Below are positions 9,019-17,172 of a stretch of 64,000 nt of DNA, piece after piece. The position numbers and the translations under genes are program-made. The DNA lies in the NCBI RefSeq assembly GCF_021864535.1, contig NZ_JAKJIC010000003.1, positions 124,001-188,000 on the forward strand, written 5' to 3'. Under the pieces are notes generated by a model that worked only from the letters and a program-made list of their open reading frames with translations, did no database searches and was not told the origin of the DNA. Origin of the DNA: Oryzibacter oryziterrae. GTDB taxonomy: Bacteria; Pseudomonadota; Alphaproteobacteria; Rhizobiales; Pleomorphomonadaceae. The stretch's first letter is position 1. Each line of letters opens with the position of its first letter.

Positions 9019-10322
9019 GCCTCTTCCTCCTCGAGCGCCTCGTCGTCGGCGCTCTCCGGCAAGGGTTCGATCGAAAATTCAAGACGCTGCCCGTCGCCAT
9101 AGAGCAGCGACACCGGAATGTCGGCGACGATCATCTCGCTGGGCTTGACCACCTTCAGCTTGCGGTCCCACACCACCTCGCCGTCGGCGCGGAGCTGGAT
9201 CACGGCGCGTCCCAGCGGCTGGCTGCCGCGGAAATAGAAGCGGACGGTCAGCTTGCCGGCTTCGGGCGCCGACAGCAGCTGCGGCACCACCGTGCGCAGG
9301 CCGGGACCGGCGTGCACCGGCTTTTGCGTGCCGGCGTCGGGCAGCAGGCCGAGCGCGTTGAGCGCGGCGGCGCGGCCGGCGATTTCCGCCTCCTGGCTCA
9401 CGAAGTCGACGAGGTCATGCACGTGCAGCACATTGCCGGCGGCAAAGAAGCCGGGCACCGAGGTCCGACGGAACTGGTCGACCGACGCGCCGCTGGTGAT
9501 CGGATCCATGGCGACGCCGGCGCCGCGGCCAAGTTCGTTCTCGGGGATCAACCCCACCGACAGCAACACCGTGTCGCAATCGAGGTCGAACTCCGTCCCG
9601 GCGATCGGCTGCAGCTTCTCGTCCACCTTGGCGACAGTGATGCCGGTCACCCGGTCGTTGCCGTGCACGGAAACCACCGAATGGCTGAGATAGAGCGGTA
9701 TGCCGAAATCGTCGAGGCATTGCACGATGTTGCGCGTCAGCCCGTTGGAGTGGGGCATGATCTCGAACACCGCCTTCACCTTGGCGCCTTCCAGCGTCAT
9801 GCGCCGCGCCATGATCAGGCCGATGTCGCCGGAGCCGACGATCACCACCTCGCGGCCGGGCAGATAGCCTTCCATGTTGACCATGCGCTGGGCCGCGCCG
9901 GCGGTGAACACGCCAGCCGGTCGTGAGCCTGGGGTGCGGATGGCGCCACGCGTGCGTTCGCGGCAGCCCATGGAATGAACGACCGACTTGGCCTTGACGA
10001 TCGAGACGCCCTTGTCGGGGCTGACGCAGCGCACCGTGCCGCCGGCGGCTGTTTCCAGCACGGTGGTGTCGAGCCAAATGTCGATGTCGGTTTCGCCCAC
10101 CATGTCCACATAGCGCTGGGCGTAACCCGGACCGGTCAGCTCGGTCTTGAAGCGGCGCAAGCCGAAGCCGTTGTGGATGCACTGCTGCAGGATGCCGCCG
10201 AGCTCGTGGTCGCGCTCGATGATCAGCACGCGCTCGGCGCCGGCCTTGCGGGCGGCCAGCGCCGCGGCCATGCCGGCCGGACCGCCGCCGATGGTCACCA
10301 CGTCGTAGACATGCTCAGACAT
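9015..10322 (-). CDS. NAD(P)/FAD-dependent oxidoreductase, middle gene of a GlpABC-like set
   Basis: 435 residues. Starts MSEHVYDVVTIGGGPAGMAAAL, an N-terminal FAD fold, with a second nucleotide-binding fold EVVIVGSGDIGLIMARRM near the middle and the FAD-closing FFAAGNVLHVHDLVDFV, a pyridine-nucleotide disulfide oxidoreductase-type architecture. CIHNGFG near residue 60 is typical of proteins paired with GlpA-like dehydrogenases. The acidic tail (ESADDEALEEEEA) is unusual. The ATG at 10322 overlaps the stop region of the upstream gene by eight bases, indicating translational coupling. It probably shuttles electrons from the dehydrogenase subunit. Confidence 0.8.
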   Translation of the reverse strand: MSEHVYDVVTIGGGPAGMAAALAARKAGAERVLIIERDHELGGILQQCIHNGFGLRRFKTELTGPGYAQRYVDMVGETDIDIWLDTTVLETAAGGTVRCVSPDKGVSIVKAKSVVHSMGCRERTRGAIRTPGSRPAGVFTAGAAQRMVNMEGYLPGREVVIVGSGDIGLIMARRMTLEGAKVKAVFEIMPHSNGLTRNIVQCLDDFGIPLYLSHSVVSVHGNDRVTGITVAKVDEKLQPIAGTEFDLDCDTVLLSVGLIPENELGRGAGVAMDPITSGASVDQFRRTSVPGFFAAGNVLHVHDLVDFVSQEAEIAGRAAALNALGLLPDAGTQKPVHAGPGLRTVVPQLLSAPEAGKLTVRFYFRGSQPLGRAVIQLRADGEVVWDRKLKVVKPSEMIVADIPVSLLYGDGQRLEFSIEPLPESADDEALEEEEA

Positions 10323-11808
10323 AAGCGCTCTCCTCGCCGATGGTTTCCGCGCGCGGATAGAACAGGTAGGACTCGCTTGAGTCCTTGCGGACCTCCGTGA
10401 TGGGAATGCCCAGTTCGCGGGCCAGGATGGCGGTGACGCGCGGGCCACAGAAGCCGCCCTGGCAGCGTCCGGAACCCGCGCGCACCCGGCGCTTCACCCC
10501 GTCCACCGTTCGCGCTCCGCAGGGGGCATGGATCGCAGCAACGATCTCCGCCTCCGTCACGGTTTCGCAGCGGCAGATGACGCGGCCATTCAGGGGATCG
10601 GCGGCGATCAGCGCCGCCTGTTCATGGGGTTCAAGCTCGCTGAAGTGCGCCCGCCGGGGATTTTCCGGGATGAACTTCGCGTTGGCTTGCAGGCGGAGGC
10701 CGGCGTCGGCCAGCATTTCCACCACGGCTTCGGCGATGGCCGGCGCGGCGGTGAGACCGGGCGACTGGATGCCGGCGGCGTGGAACAGGCCGCCGAGAGC
10801 CGGGGAGGGGGCCAGGATGAAGTCCTTGCCGCCATCGGCGCGCAGGCCGGAGAACTCGGTGATCGCCGCCTGCACCGGCACATCCGGCACGATCTGGCGG
10901 GCGCCGGCGATGATGGCGGCGAGGCCGTCGCGCGTCGTCTCGTGATCCTCGGGATCGTCGACGGCGAAGGAGTTGGGGCCGATGAACACGTTGCCGTGCA
11001 CCGTCGGCGATACCAGGATGCCCTTGGACACCTTGTCCGGCGTCGGGAACAGCACGGTCCGGACGAGATGGCCGACCGACTTGTCGAGCAGCACATATTC
11101 GCCCTTGCGCGGGCGGATCGAGAAGCTGTCGTCCTGGGCGAGGCGCGCCACCTGGGCCGAATGCACGCCGGCGGCGTTGATGGCAAAGCGTGTGGCGATC
11201 CGGCCCTTGGTGGTCTCCACCGCCTTCAGGGTCCCGTTCTCCGTGACGAAGCCGTTGATGGCGCATTCGGTGACGACCTTGCCGCCGTTGCGCACCGCGT
11301 TGTCGGCAAAGCCCGTGGTGGCGAGGAAGGGGCAGGCGACGGCGGCGCTCGGCGCCCAGAGCGCGCCCTTGACGTCGCGGGCGACGCCGGGCTCGAAGGC
11401 GATGGTCTCGTCGGCGCTCCAGAGTTCGAGGCCGGGCACGCCGTTGATGGCGCCGCGGGCCAGAAGCCTCTCGAGTTCCTGCAGCTGCTCGTCGGTCTTG
11501 GCCACCACCAGCGAGCCGATCTCGCGGCGCGCGATGCCGAGCCCTTCGGCGATATCCTTGTAGAGCCTGGAGCCGCGCACGTTGAGTCGTGCCTTCCAGG
11601 TGCCGGGTTCTGCGTCGAAGCCGGCGTGCAGGATGCCGCTGTTGGCCTTGGAGGTGCCGGTCGCCACGTCGGGCGCCTTTTCGATCAGCACCGCCGACAG
11701 GCGGTATTTGGTCAGCTCGCGCAGGATGGCCGCACCGACCACGCCGCCGCCGATGACGACGACATCGGCTTCAGCCGGCAAGGTGCGAGGGGAAATGCTC
11801 TGGGCCAT
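10315..11808 (-). CDS. Glycerol-3-phosphate dehydrogenase (GlpA-type)/FAD oxidoreductase with [2Fe-2S] domain
   Basis: 497 residues. N-terminal DAO fold (ADVVVIGGGVVGAAILREL, GTSKANSGILHAGFD), middle substrate domain (GLRADGGKDFI, HAAGIQSPGLTAAPAIAE), and C-terminal BFD-like [2Fe-2S] domain with cysteines in VICRCETV and GRCQGGFC. This matches the anaerobic glycerol-3-phosphate dehydrogenase/GlpA-like group, which oxidises glycerol-3-phosphate or a similar hydroxy acid. With the next two genes it forms a complex-like operon. No glycerol kinase or transporter is adjacent, so the substrate could differ (for example hydroxyglutarate or an opine). The ATG at 11808 has CGGAA upstream; an in-frame extension to 11916 looks non-coding. 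Confidence 0.8.
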   Translation of the reverse strand: MAQSISPRTLPAEADVVVIGGGVVGAAILRELTKYRLSAVLIEKAPDVATGTSKANSGILHAGFDAEPGTWKARLNVRGSRLYKDIAEGLGIARREIGSLVVAKTDEQLQELERLLARGAINGVPGLELWSADETIAFEPGVARDVKGALWAPSAAVACPFLATTGFADNAVRNGGKVVTECAINGFVTENGTLKAVETTKGRIATRFAINAAGVHSAQVARLAQDDSFSIRPRKGEYVLLDKSVGHLVRTVLFPTPDKVSKGILVSPTVHGNVFIGPNSFAVDDPEDHETTRDGLAAIIAGARQIVPDVPVQAAITEFSGLRADGGKDFILAPSPALGGLFHAAGIQSPGLTAAPAIAEAVVEMLADAGLRLQANAKFIPENPRRAHFSELEPHEQAALIAADPLNGRVICRCETVTEAEIVAAIHAPCGARTVDGVKRRVRAGSGRCQGGFCGPRVTAILARELGIPITEVRKDSSESYLFYPRAETIGEESAYV

Positions 11809-11999
11809 GGCCGGTTCCGTCCCTATTGGACTCCGCGTTCGCTCCCGCGGATCGGTCCTGCCCCTATATCTGTTGATGCGCGATAATTTGTCTATTTGGT
11901 TCGAATACGAATGCAAACGAAACTGAAATGTATAATCCGAGGTGGTTTGGCGATGGGCTGGTGAAGTTCACGCCTTTGCTCAACTTTGGAAACGAAAAT

Positions 12000-12022
12000 G
12001 CCGCCGGAGGGGAGCCGGCGGC
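12000..12022 (-). terminator. Rho-independent terminator after the aldehyde dehydrogenase gene
   Basis: A perfect eight-base stem GCCGCCGG/CCGGCGGC around seven bases. Read on the minus strand it is followed by ATTTTCGTTT. It lies about 100 bases past the aldehyde dehydrogenase stop and before the promoter of the dehydrogenase triad. The rest of 11809-12125 holds that promoter and no gene. Confidence 0.8.
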
Positions 12023-12125
12023 AAGTTGGGAGGAGCAGGGTTATCGGAACCTGCCTTGAAATTCGCTGGCGTGCGGCGCAAACCTGAGCCAGACGCCCGC
12101 GCCAGCAGAATTTCCGGTCAGGTTC

Positions 12126-13643
12126 TCAGAAGAAGCCGAGCTTCTTCGGGTTATAGGAGACCAGGAGATTCTTGGTCTGCTGATAGTGGTCGAGCATCAT
12201 CGAGTGGGTCTCGCGGCCGATGCCGGACTGCTTGTAGCCACCGAAGGCCGCGTGGGCCGGGTAGGCGTGGTAGCAGTTGGTCCAGACGCGGCCGGCCTGG
12301 ATGTTGCGGCCGAAGCGGTAGAGGCGGTTGGCATCGCGGCTCCACACGCCGGCGCCGAGGCCGTAGAGCGTGTCGTTGGCGATGTGCAGGGCCTCGTCCT
12401 CGTCCTTGAAGGTGGTAACGGACACCACCGGCCCGAAGATCTCTTCCTGGAACACGCGCATCTTGTTGTTGCCGTGGAAGACGGTCGGGTTGATGTAGAA
12501 GCCGCCTTCGAGGTCGCCGCCGAGATGGGCGCGCGAGCCGCCGGTCAGCACTTCGGCGCCTTCGCCGCGGCCGATGTCGATGTAGCTCAGGATCTTGTTG
12601 AGCTGCTCTTCGGAGGCCTGGGCGCCGATCATGGTGGAGGGATCGAGCGGGCTGCCCTGCTTGATCGCCTTCACGCGGGCCAGAGCCCGGTCCATGAACT
12701 TGTCGTAGATGTTCTCCTGGATCAGCGCGCGGCTCGGGCAGGTGCAGACTTCACCCTGGTTGAGGGCGAACATCACGAAGCCTTCGATCGCCTTGTCGAA
12801 GAACTCGTCGTCATCGGCCAGCACGTCCGAGAAGAAGATGTTGGGCGACTTGCCGCCGAGTTCCAGCGTCACCGGGATCAGGTTCTGAGACGCATACTGC
12901 ATGATCAGCCGGCCGGTCGAGGTCTCGCCGGTGAAGGCGATCTTGGCGATGCGCGGCGAGGAGGCGAGCGGCTTGCCCGCTTCGAGGCCGAAGCCGTTGA
13001 CCACGTTGAGCACGCCGGGCGGCAAGAGGTCGCCGATGATGTCCATCAGCACCAGGATCGAGGCCGGGGTCTGCTCGGCGGGCTTGAGCACGATGCAGTT
13101 GCCGGCGGCCAGCGCCGGGGCGAGCTTCCACACGGCCATCAGCAGCGGGAAGTTCCACGGAATGATCTGGCCGACGACGCCGAGCGGCTCATGGAAGTGA
13201 TAGGCGATGGTGTCGTGGTCGATCTCGGACAGCGTACCTTCCTGGGCACGGACGCAGCCGGCGAAATAGCGGAAGTGGTCGATGGCCAGCGGCAGGTCGG
13301 CGGCGGTCGTCTCACGGATCGGCTTGCCGTTGTCCCAGGTCTCGGCCAGGGCGAGAACCGCGAGATTCTCTTCCATGCGGTCGGCGATCTTGTTCAGGAT
13401 GTAGGCGCGCTGGGCGACGTTGGTCTTGCCCCACTTCTCCTTGGCGGCATGGGCAGCGTCGAGCGCGAATTCGATGTCGGCGGCTTCCGAGCGGGCCACT
13501 TCGCAAATCTTCTGGCCGTTGATCGGCGAGATGTTGTCGAAGGTCTTGCCGCTCTTGGCGTCATGCCAGTCGCCGTTGATGTAGTTGCCATACTTGGTGC
13601 GGAACGGCAGATCGGTGGCCTTGATGGGGCTCTGGTAAGTCAT
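12126..13643 (-). CDS. NAD-dependent aldehyde dehydrogenase, ExaC/AcoD type
   Basis: 505 residues, the usual length for acetaldehyde dehydrogenases of the ExaC/AcoD group. Visible motifs: [28 protein letters not shown] with the general base glutamate, and [11 protein letters not shown], in which Cys302 is the catalytic cysteine and Cys300 the extra cysteine typical of this subgroup. It oxidises acetaldehyde and related short aldehydes to acids in the cytoplasm, usually downstream of ethanol oxidation by PQQ dehydrogenases, which fits the pqq genes elsewhere in the window. The ATG follows GGGAGG. A GAF/Fis regulator gene lies immediately upstream with a palindromic operator between them. Confidence 0.9.
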   Translation of the reverse strand: MTYQSPIKATDLPFRTKYGNYINGDWHDAKSGKTFDNISPINGQKICEVARSEAADIEFALDAAHAAKEKWGKTNVAQRAYILNKIADRMEENLAVLALAETWDNGKPIRETTAADLPLAIDHFRYFAGCVRAQEGTLSEIDHDTIAYHFHEPLGVVGQIIPWNFPLLMAVWKLAPALAAGNCIVLKPAEQTPASILVLMDIIGDLLPPGVLNVVNGFGLEAGKPLASSPRIAKIAFTGETSTGRLIMQYASQNLIPVTLELGGKSPNIFFSDVLADDDEFFDKAIEGFVMFALNQGEVCTCPSRALIQENIYDKFMDRALARVKAIKQGSPLDPSTMIGAQASEEQLNKILSYIDIGRGEGAEVLTGGSRAHLGGDLEGGFYINPTVFHGNNKMRVFQEEIFGPVVSVTTFKDEDEALHIANDTLYGLGAGVWSRDANRLYRFGRNIQAGRVWTNCYHAYPAHAAFGGYKQSGIGRETHSMMLDHYQQTKNLLVSYNPKKLGFF

Positions 13644-13746
13644 GGTGTTGTCCTCCCGGATGTGTCGCGTCCTCATCGCGATGACCGGAGGATTGCGTAA
13701 GTGAAAACCGAACTCTAGTCCGTCACTCAGGTTTTGCGGTGCCCAC

Positions 13747-13764
13747 TGTCGCAGATCTGCGACA
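13747..13764. promoter_or_regulatory. Perfect 18-bp palindrome, probable operator of the aldehyde dehydrogenase gene
   Basis: TGTCGCAGATCTGCGACA is fully self-complementary. It lies 104 bases upstream of the aldehyde dehydrogenase start and 16 bases past the end of the regulator gene. Position and symmetry suggest a dimer site for the neighbouring Fis-type regulator. This is inferred, not shown. Confidence 0.65.
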
Positions 13765-13779
13765 CTGCATATGTCGATT

Positions 13780-14763
13780 TCAATCGATTGATGTAGCGCC
13801 TGCCCGGCCGTGCAGACCGAGCTTGTTGATCTTGCGGTGCAGCGTGGCGCGGCTGATGCCGAGCAGCTCAGCGGCTTGCGAAACATTGCCCTTGGCGCGG
13901 GCCAGCGCCCGCTGCACCACGGCCCGCTCGCCGGCGGCCAGATCTTCCACTTCCCGCTGTTGTGCGATCAGATCGCCGACGGGAATGCGCCCGTCGAGAT
14001 CGGCGCCGGTGAGGCCGAGCAGCTGCCGGGCGGCGCGGGTGGCGCCGACGATCAGGTCGTGGCTGTCGACGGCCACCAGCGCATCGGCGCGCGCCTCGGG
14101 CGAGGGGGCCAGCAGCACGCGCGCCTTGGGGAAGGCGTGGCGGAACAGGTCGCATTCGATACGGCGCGCCGCGTCGGTCACCGACTGGGCGATCAGCGTC
14201 AGGAAGCCTTCCGTCAGGTCGGCGCGGCAGGAGGAAACGTCGATCACCGCCGCCAGTTGCCCATCGGCGTCATGAATGGGCGACGAGGTGCAGCTCAGGA
14301 GCGCGTTGCGGCTGAAGAAATGCTGGTCGCGGTGGATGGTCACCGGCCGCTGTTCGGCCAGCGCCGTGCCTATGCCGTTGGTCCCCTCGGCGCTCTCGCT
14401 CCATTGGGTCCCGACCCAGAGGCCCCAGTCGCGGAAGGTGGCGTCGTCGCCCGCTGCACCGCGCCGTTCGATCGGCACGCCATTGCGATCGGCCAGCAGT
14501 ACGCAGCAGCCGACACCTCCGACGGCCGCATGCAGGCGGTCCATGGCGGTCTCGGCGCAGGCGATCAGCGGTTCCATCCGCTGGCGGGCTTGCTTGAACT
14601 CTTCTTCCGTCAACCGCCAGACCGGCGCGCGCGGCGCTGCCGGGTCGAGCTTGTGCAGGGCGGACGAGCGTTGCCAGGACGCGGTCAGCGCAGAGCGGGC
14701 CGAGCCGCCGGTGCGCAGGGCGTCAATGACGCGCTGGACGTGATGACCATCTGACTTGTCCAC
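13780..14763 (-). CDS. GAF-Fis transcriptional regulator, AcoR-like but lacking an AAA+ domain
   Basis: 327 residues. An N-terminal AcoR-like region and a GAF-type sensor ([51 protein letters not shown]) lead through a PAS-like linker ([25 protein letters not shown]) directly to a C-terminal Fis helix-turn-helix ([25 protein letters not shown]). The central AAA+ domain with GAFTGA that AcoR uses to activate sigma-54 is absent, so it must act another way. The GTG start at 14763 has GGGGAGG at good spacing. It is read in the same direction as the aldehyde dehydrogenase gene and probably controls it in response to an aldehyde or alcohol. Confidence 0.85.
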   Translation of the reverse strand: MDKSDGHHVQRVIDALRTGGSARSALTASWQRSSALHKLDPAAPRAPVWRLTEEEFKQARQRMEPLIACAETAMDRLHAAVGGVGCCVLLADRNGVPIERRGAAGDDATFRDWGLWVGTQWSESAEGTNGIGTALAEQRPVTIHRDQHFFSRNALLSCTSSPIHDADGQLAAVIDVSSCRADLTEGFLTLIAQSVTDAARRIECDLFRHAFPKARVLLAPSPEARADALVAVDSHDLIVGATRAARQLLGLTGADLDGRIPVGDLIAQQREVEDLAAGERAVVQRALARAKGNVSQAAELLGISRATLHRKINKLGLHGRAGATSID

Positions 14764-15040
14764 GCTTTCCTCCCCAAGAAGCGTTGGTCGTGATTGGCCT
14801 GTTTGGCTGTCCGCGTCCTCCGAGCCGGCGACAAGCGGACTGCCGGTCCTCCATGTGCTTTGGCGCCCTGCGCCGCCGCTCTCCCGGCGGTGTGGCGACA
14901 GTGCGTCATACCCCTTACATAAACCTGCGGATCGGCGGATACAATGACCTGAGTGGCTAAGCCGGCAACCCTGGCGTCTCTCGGCTTGGCCTGCGTGCGG
15001 CACTGATCCGCCGCTTTCGGCGTGGGTCGGCCTCAGGAGC

Positions 15041-15736
15041 TCAGGCCACTGTCCCGAAGATCCAGCCGACGAGGGCTGTGGCCAGCATGGCGATCGCGCC
15101 CCACACGGTCACCCGAAGCGCACCGCGCGCCATCGGAGCGCCGCCGATCCGCGCGCCTGTGGCGCCGAGTGCCACCAGGGCCAGCAGGGTTGCCAGCCCG
15201 ACGCCGATCACCAGATCCGTTGCCGGGATCACGGCGGCCACGATGAGTGGCAGCGCTGCGCCGATGGCAAACGTGCCGGCCGAGACCAGCCCGGCCTGGA
15301 TTGGCCGCGCGGCCATGGACGGGGTGATGCCCAGTTCGTTGCGGGCGTGGGCAGTCAGAGCGTCTCCGGCCATCATCTCCTGCGCCACCTGCAGCGCCAG
15401 TCCGGGCGACAGGCCCCGGTCTTGATAGATCTGCGCCAGTTCTGCCAGCTCGCCGGGCGGATCTGCCTTGAGTTCAGCCGCTTCCCGCGCCATGTCTGCA
15501 GCTTCCGTATCTGCCTGGCTGCTGACGTAGACATACTCTCCTGCCGCCATCGACATGGCGCCGGCCACGAGCCCGGCAATGCCGGCCACCATGACCGCGC
15601 CCTTGTCGGGGGCCGCGGCGGCTACGCCGATCATCAGGCTGGCGGTCGAGAGAATGCCGTCGTTGGCCCCCAGCACGGCAGCGCGCAGCCAGCCGATCCG
15701 GGTTACGAGATGCGTTTCGCCATGAGCGCGCGGCAT
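15041..15736 (-). CDS. VIT1/CCC1 family iron/manganese transporter
   Basis: 231 residues. Membrane protein with about five transmembrane segments: LRAAVLGANDGILSTASLMIGVAAA, GAVMVAGIAGLVAGAMSMAAGEYVYVSSQ, a cytosolic metal-binding helix region (EAADMAREAAELKADPPGELAELAQIY) and two C-terminal pairs. GANDGI and SMAAGEYVSV-like motifs define the VIT family, which moves Fe2+ or Mn2+ out of the cytosol. It begins five bases after the SOUL heme-binding gene stop and is probably translated by coupling, since its own ribosome site is weak. A role in iron or heme homeostasis is inferred from that pairing. Confidence 0.85.
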   Translation of the reverse strand: MPRAHGETHLVTRIGWLRAAVLGANDGILSTASLMIGVAAAAPDKGAVMVAGIAGLVAGAMSMAAGEYVYVSSQADTEAADMAREAAELKADPPGELAELAQIYQDRGLSPGLALQVAQEMMAGDALTAHARNELGITPSMAARPIQAGLVSAGTFAIGAALPLIVAAVIPATDLVIGVGLATLLALVALGATGARIGGAPMARGALRVTVWGAIAMLATALVGWIFGTVA

Positions 15737-15741
15737 GGTGA

Positions 15742-16305
15742 TCAGCCCAGCTTCACTGGAAACATCACCTCGTTGCGGCGCATGAACCAGAGCGTCCATG
15801 GCGGATTGTAGCGCGCAAGCGAAACCCGCCCGCTCGGCACCAGCCCGCGCGCCCGGACCAGAGCCGTCAGCTTGGAGGCCTGTTCGGACACTTTCGCCAC
15901 GCTGGTCAGGCCGGAGAAGCGCAAGACCGCATAGCGGGCGGCGGGCATCGATCGCAACTGCACCTGCGGATCGTTGGGGATCGGCAAGTCGGCCAGCGCA
16001 TAGGCGCTCGGCATGGTAAAGCGCACCAGCCAGTGGCCGGTTGGCGCGCCGATCAGCGTCACAGGCGCTGTCATGGCGATCTTTTCGCCCCCCGCGCCGT
16101 TGCCGACCGGGGTAGCCATCGCAACATGCGGGCTCTTGGCGTTGGCGCCGAAGATATAGTTCGCCAACGGTCGGAATCCCTTGCCCCCGGCAGCCTGCTG
16201 ATCTCCCGTCACGGCCACCTCGGCAACGATGCACGGAGCGTAATCGCGCAACTCAAAGGCCCCCTCCTTGAGGACAAGGCTGAACTTCGGCTCTTCGATG
16301 GTCAT
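15742..16305 (-). CDS. SOUL family heme-binding protein
   Basis: 187 residues. N-terminal MTIEEPKFSLVLKEGAFELRDY and the central KIAMTAPVTL, MPSAYALADLPIP, YAVLRFSGL and the C-terminal YNPPWTLWFMRRNEVM are the hallmark blocks of SOUL/HBP proteins, which bind heme or tetrapyrroles. No signal peptide is seen, so it is likely cytoplasmic, unlike exported SOUL proteins. First gene of a two-gene operon with the VIT transporter. Family call is secure; the physiological role of bacterial SOUL proteins is not well established. Confidence 0.9.
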   Translation of the reverse strand: MTIEEPKFSLVLKEGAFELRDYAPCIVAEVAVTGDQQAAGGKGFRPLANYIFGANAKSPHVAMATPVGNGAGGEKIAMTAPVTLIGAPTGHWLVRFTMPSAYALADLPIPNDPQVQLRSMPAARYAVLRFSGLTSVAKVSEQASKLTALVRARGLVPSGRVSLARYNPPWTLWFMRRNEVMFPVKLG

Positions 16306-16479
16306 TGTGACGGCCTTTCGGGAGGGTGGGAGCGGTTTCCAACTGTGCTCCTGAAATGCGCCGCGGGGCAGGCTCGGAATATGCGCAGGGAAGTCCGGCC
16401 ACGATACTTTCGGCCTGCGCCTGGCCTCATCTGAAGGGCTCCTCCAACCGCGATTGCCGAAATTTTGCCCTTGTCCAAT

Positions 16480-16517
16480 CGCCTATCGCTATATACCTTG
16501 CTACATAACGATAGGCG
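16480..16517. promoter_or_regulatory. ModE-type molybdate-responsive operator
   Basis: A 38-base dyad. Outer arms CGCCTATCG (16480-16488) and CGATAGGCG (16509-16517) are perfect complements. Inside are the half-sites ATCGCTATATA and TACATAACGAT, which closely match the ModE operator of the E. coli modABC promoter (CGTTATATT...TACATAACG). It lies 19 bases before the DUF2478 start, positioned to block transcription when molybdate is abundant. Confidence 0.8.
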
Positions 16518-16536
16518 CGACTGCCTGCGAGGCGCC

Positions 16537-17112
16537 ATGTGTGAGACGTCGCCACTCTTCTCCTCTGAAACCGACATCGCCGCTGTGGTCTACCAGCCGG
16601 GTGACGATCCGGACGGATTGCTTGCCCATTTCGCCCGTTTGCGCCTTGGCGAGGGCTATGATGTGCTCGGCCTGCTGCAGCGCCGCCGCGATAGGAGCAG
16701 TCCAGGCCCCGGCAAGGTCGACTTCCGCCTGATGCCTGCCTTCGAATGGGATGAACCGGCGCCGGCGCTGCGGGACGACCGCCCCGCCTCGACGCTTCTG
16801 CCCGAGTTGGGCCGTCGTCTGGCCGACCTGCTGCCCCGCCGCCCCGATCTTCTGCTGATGAGCCGTTATGGCCGCGCCGAGACCCGCGGCGAGGGCCTCA
16901 TCGACCTGTTGTCCCACGTGGCCGACACCGGCATCCCCACCCTGATCGCCGTCCCCGAGGCCCTGTTCCCGCACTGGACCCAAACCACCGCCGGCATGGC
17001 CGTGCGGCTGTGTCCGTCGACGAACGCCTTGGAGCGTTGGTGGACGTCGCTCGGCCTGGGGCCGCGACGGCCTCTGCCGGCGCAGACGGGATGCGTGCAC
17101 GCGGGTATGTGA
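16537..17112 (+). CDS. DUF2478 protein, probable molybdenum-related
   Basis: 191 residues. The IAAVVYQPGDDPDGLLAHFARL start, a middle DLLLMSRYGRAETRGEGLIDLL and the GIPTLIAVPEALFPHW segment are the DUF2478 pattern, a P-loop-NTPase-like fold whose genes often sit beside molybdate transporters. The Walker A loop is degenerate. I start at the ATG at 16537 (GAGG four bases upstream) rather than 16465, because the latter would put the start before the end of the ModE site. A role in molybdenum handling is inferred from the operator and from known neighbourhoods of the family. Confidence 0.8.
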   Translation: MCETSPLFSSETDIAAVVYQPGDDPDGLLAHFARLRLGEGYDVLGLLQRRRDRSSPGPGKVDFRLMPAFEWDEPAPALRDDRPASTLLPELGRRLADLLPRRPDLLLMSRYGRAETRGEGLIDLLSHVADTGIPTLIAVPEALFPHWTQTTAGMAVRLCPSTNALERWWTSLGLGPRRPLPAQTGCVHAGM

Positions 17113-17121
17113 GGGATCTGC

Positions 17122-17155
17122 CTCCTGCGGGGGCTATGCCTCGCCGCGGCAGGAG
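17122..17155. terminator. Hairpin between convergent genes
   Basis: CTCCTGC pairs with GCAGGAG, with further G/C pairing inward. It sits between the DUF2478 stop and the stop of the convergent GH16-like gene. A T-tract is weak on both sides. Confidence 0.5.
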
Positions 17156-17172
17156 ACATTCCAGGTCTGCCC

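Noticed and set aside
13644-13780. Sigma-54 -24/-12 promoter before the aldehyde dehydrogenase gene
   Set aside because: The nearest GG...GC pair is spaced 11 bases instead of 10 and the flanking bases do not fit; the regulator also lacks the AAA+ domain needed.
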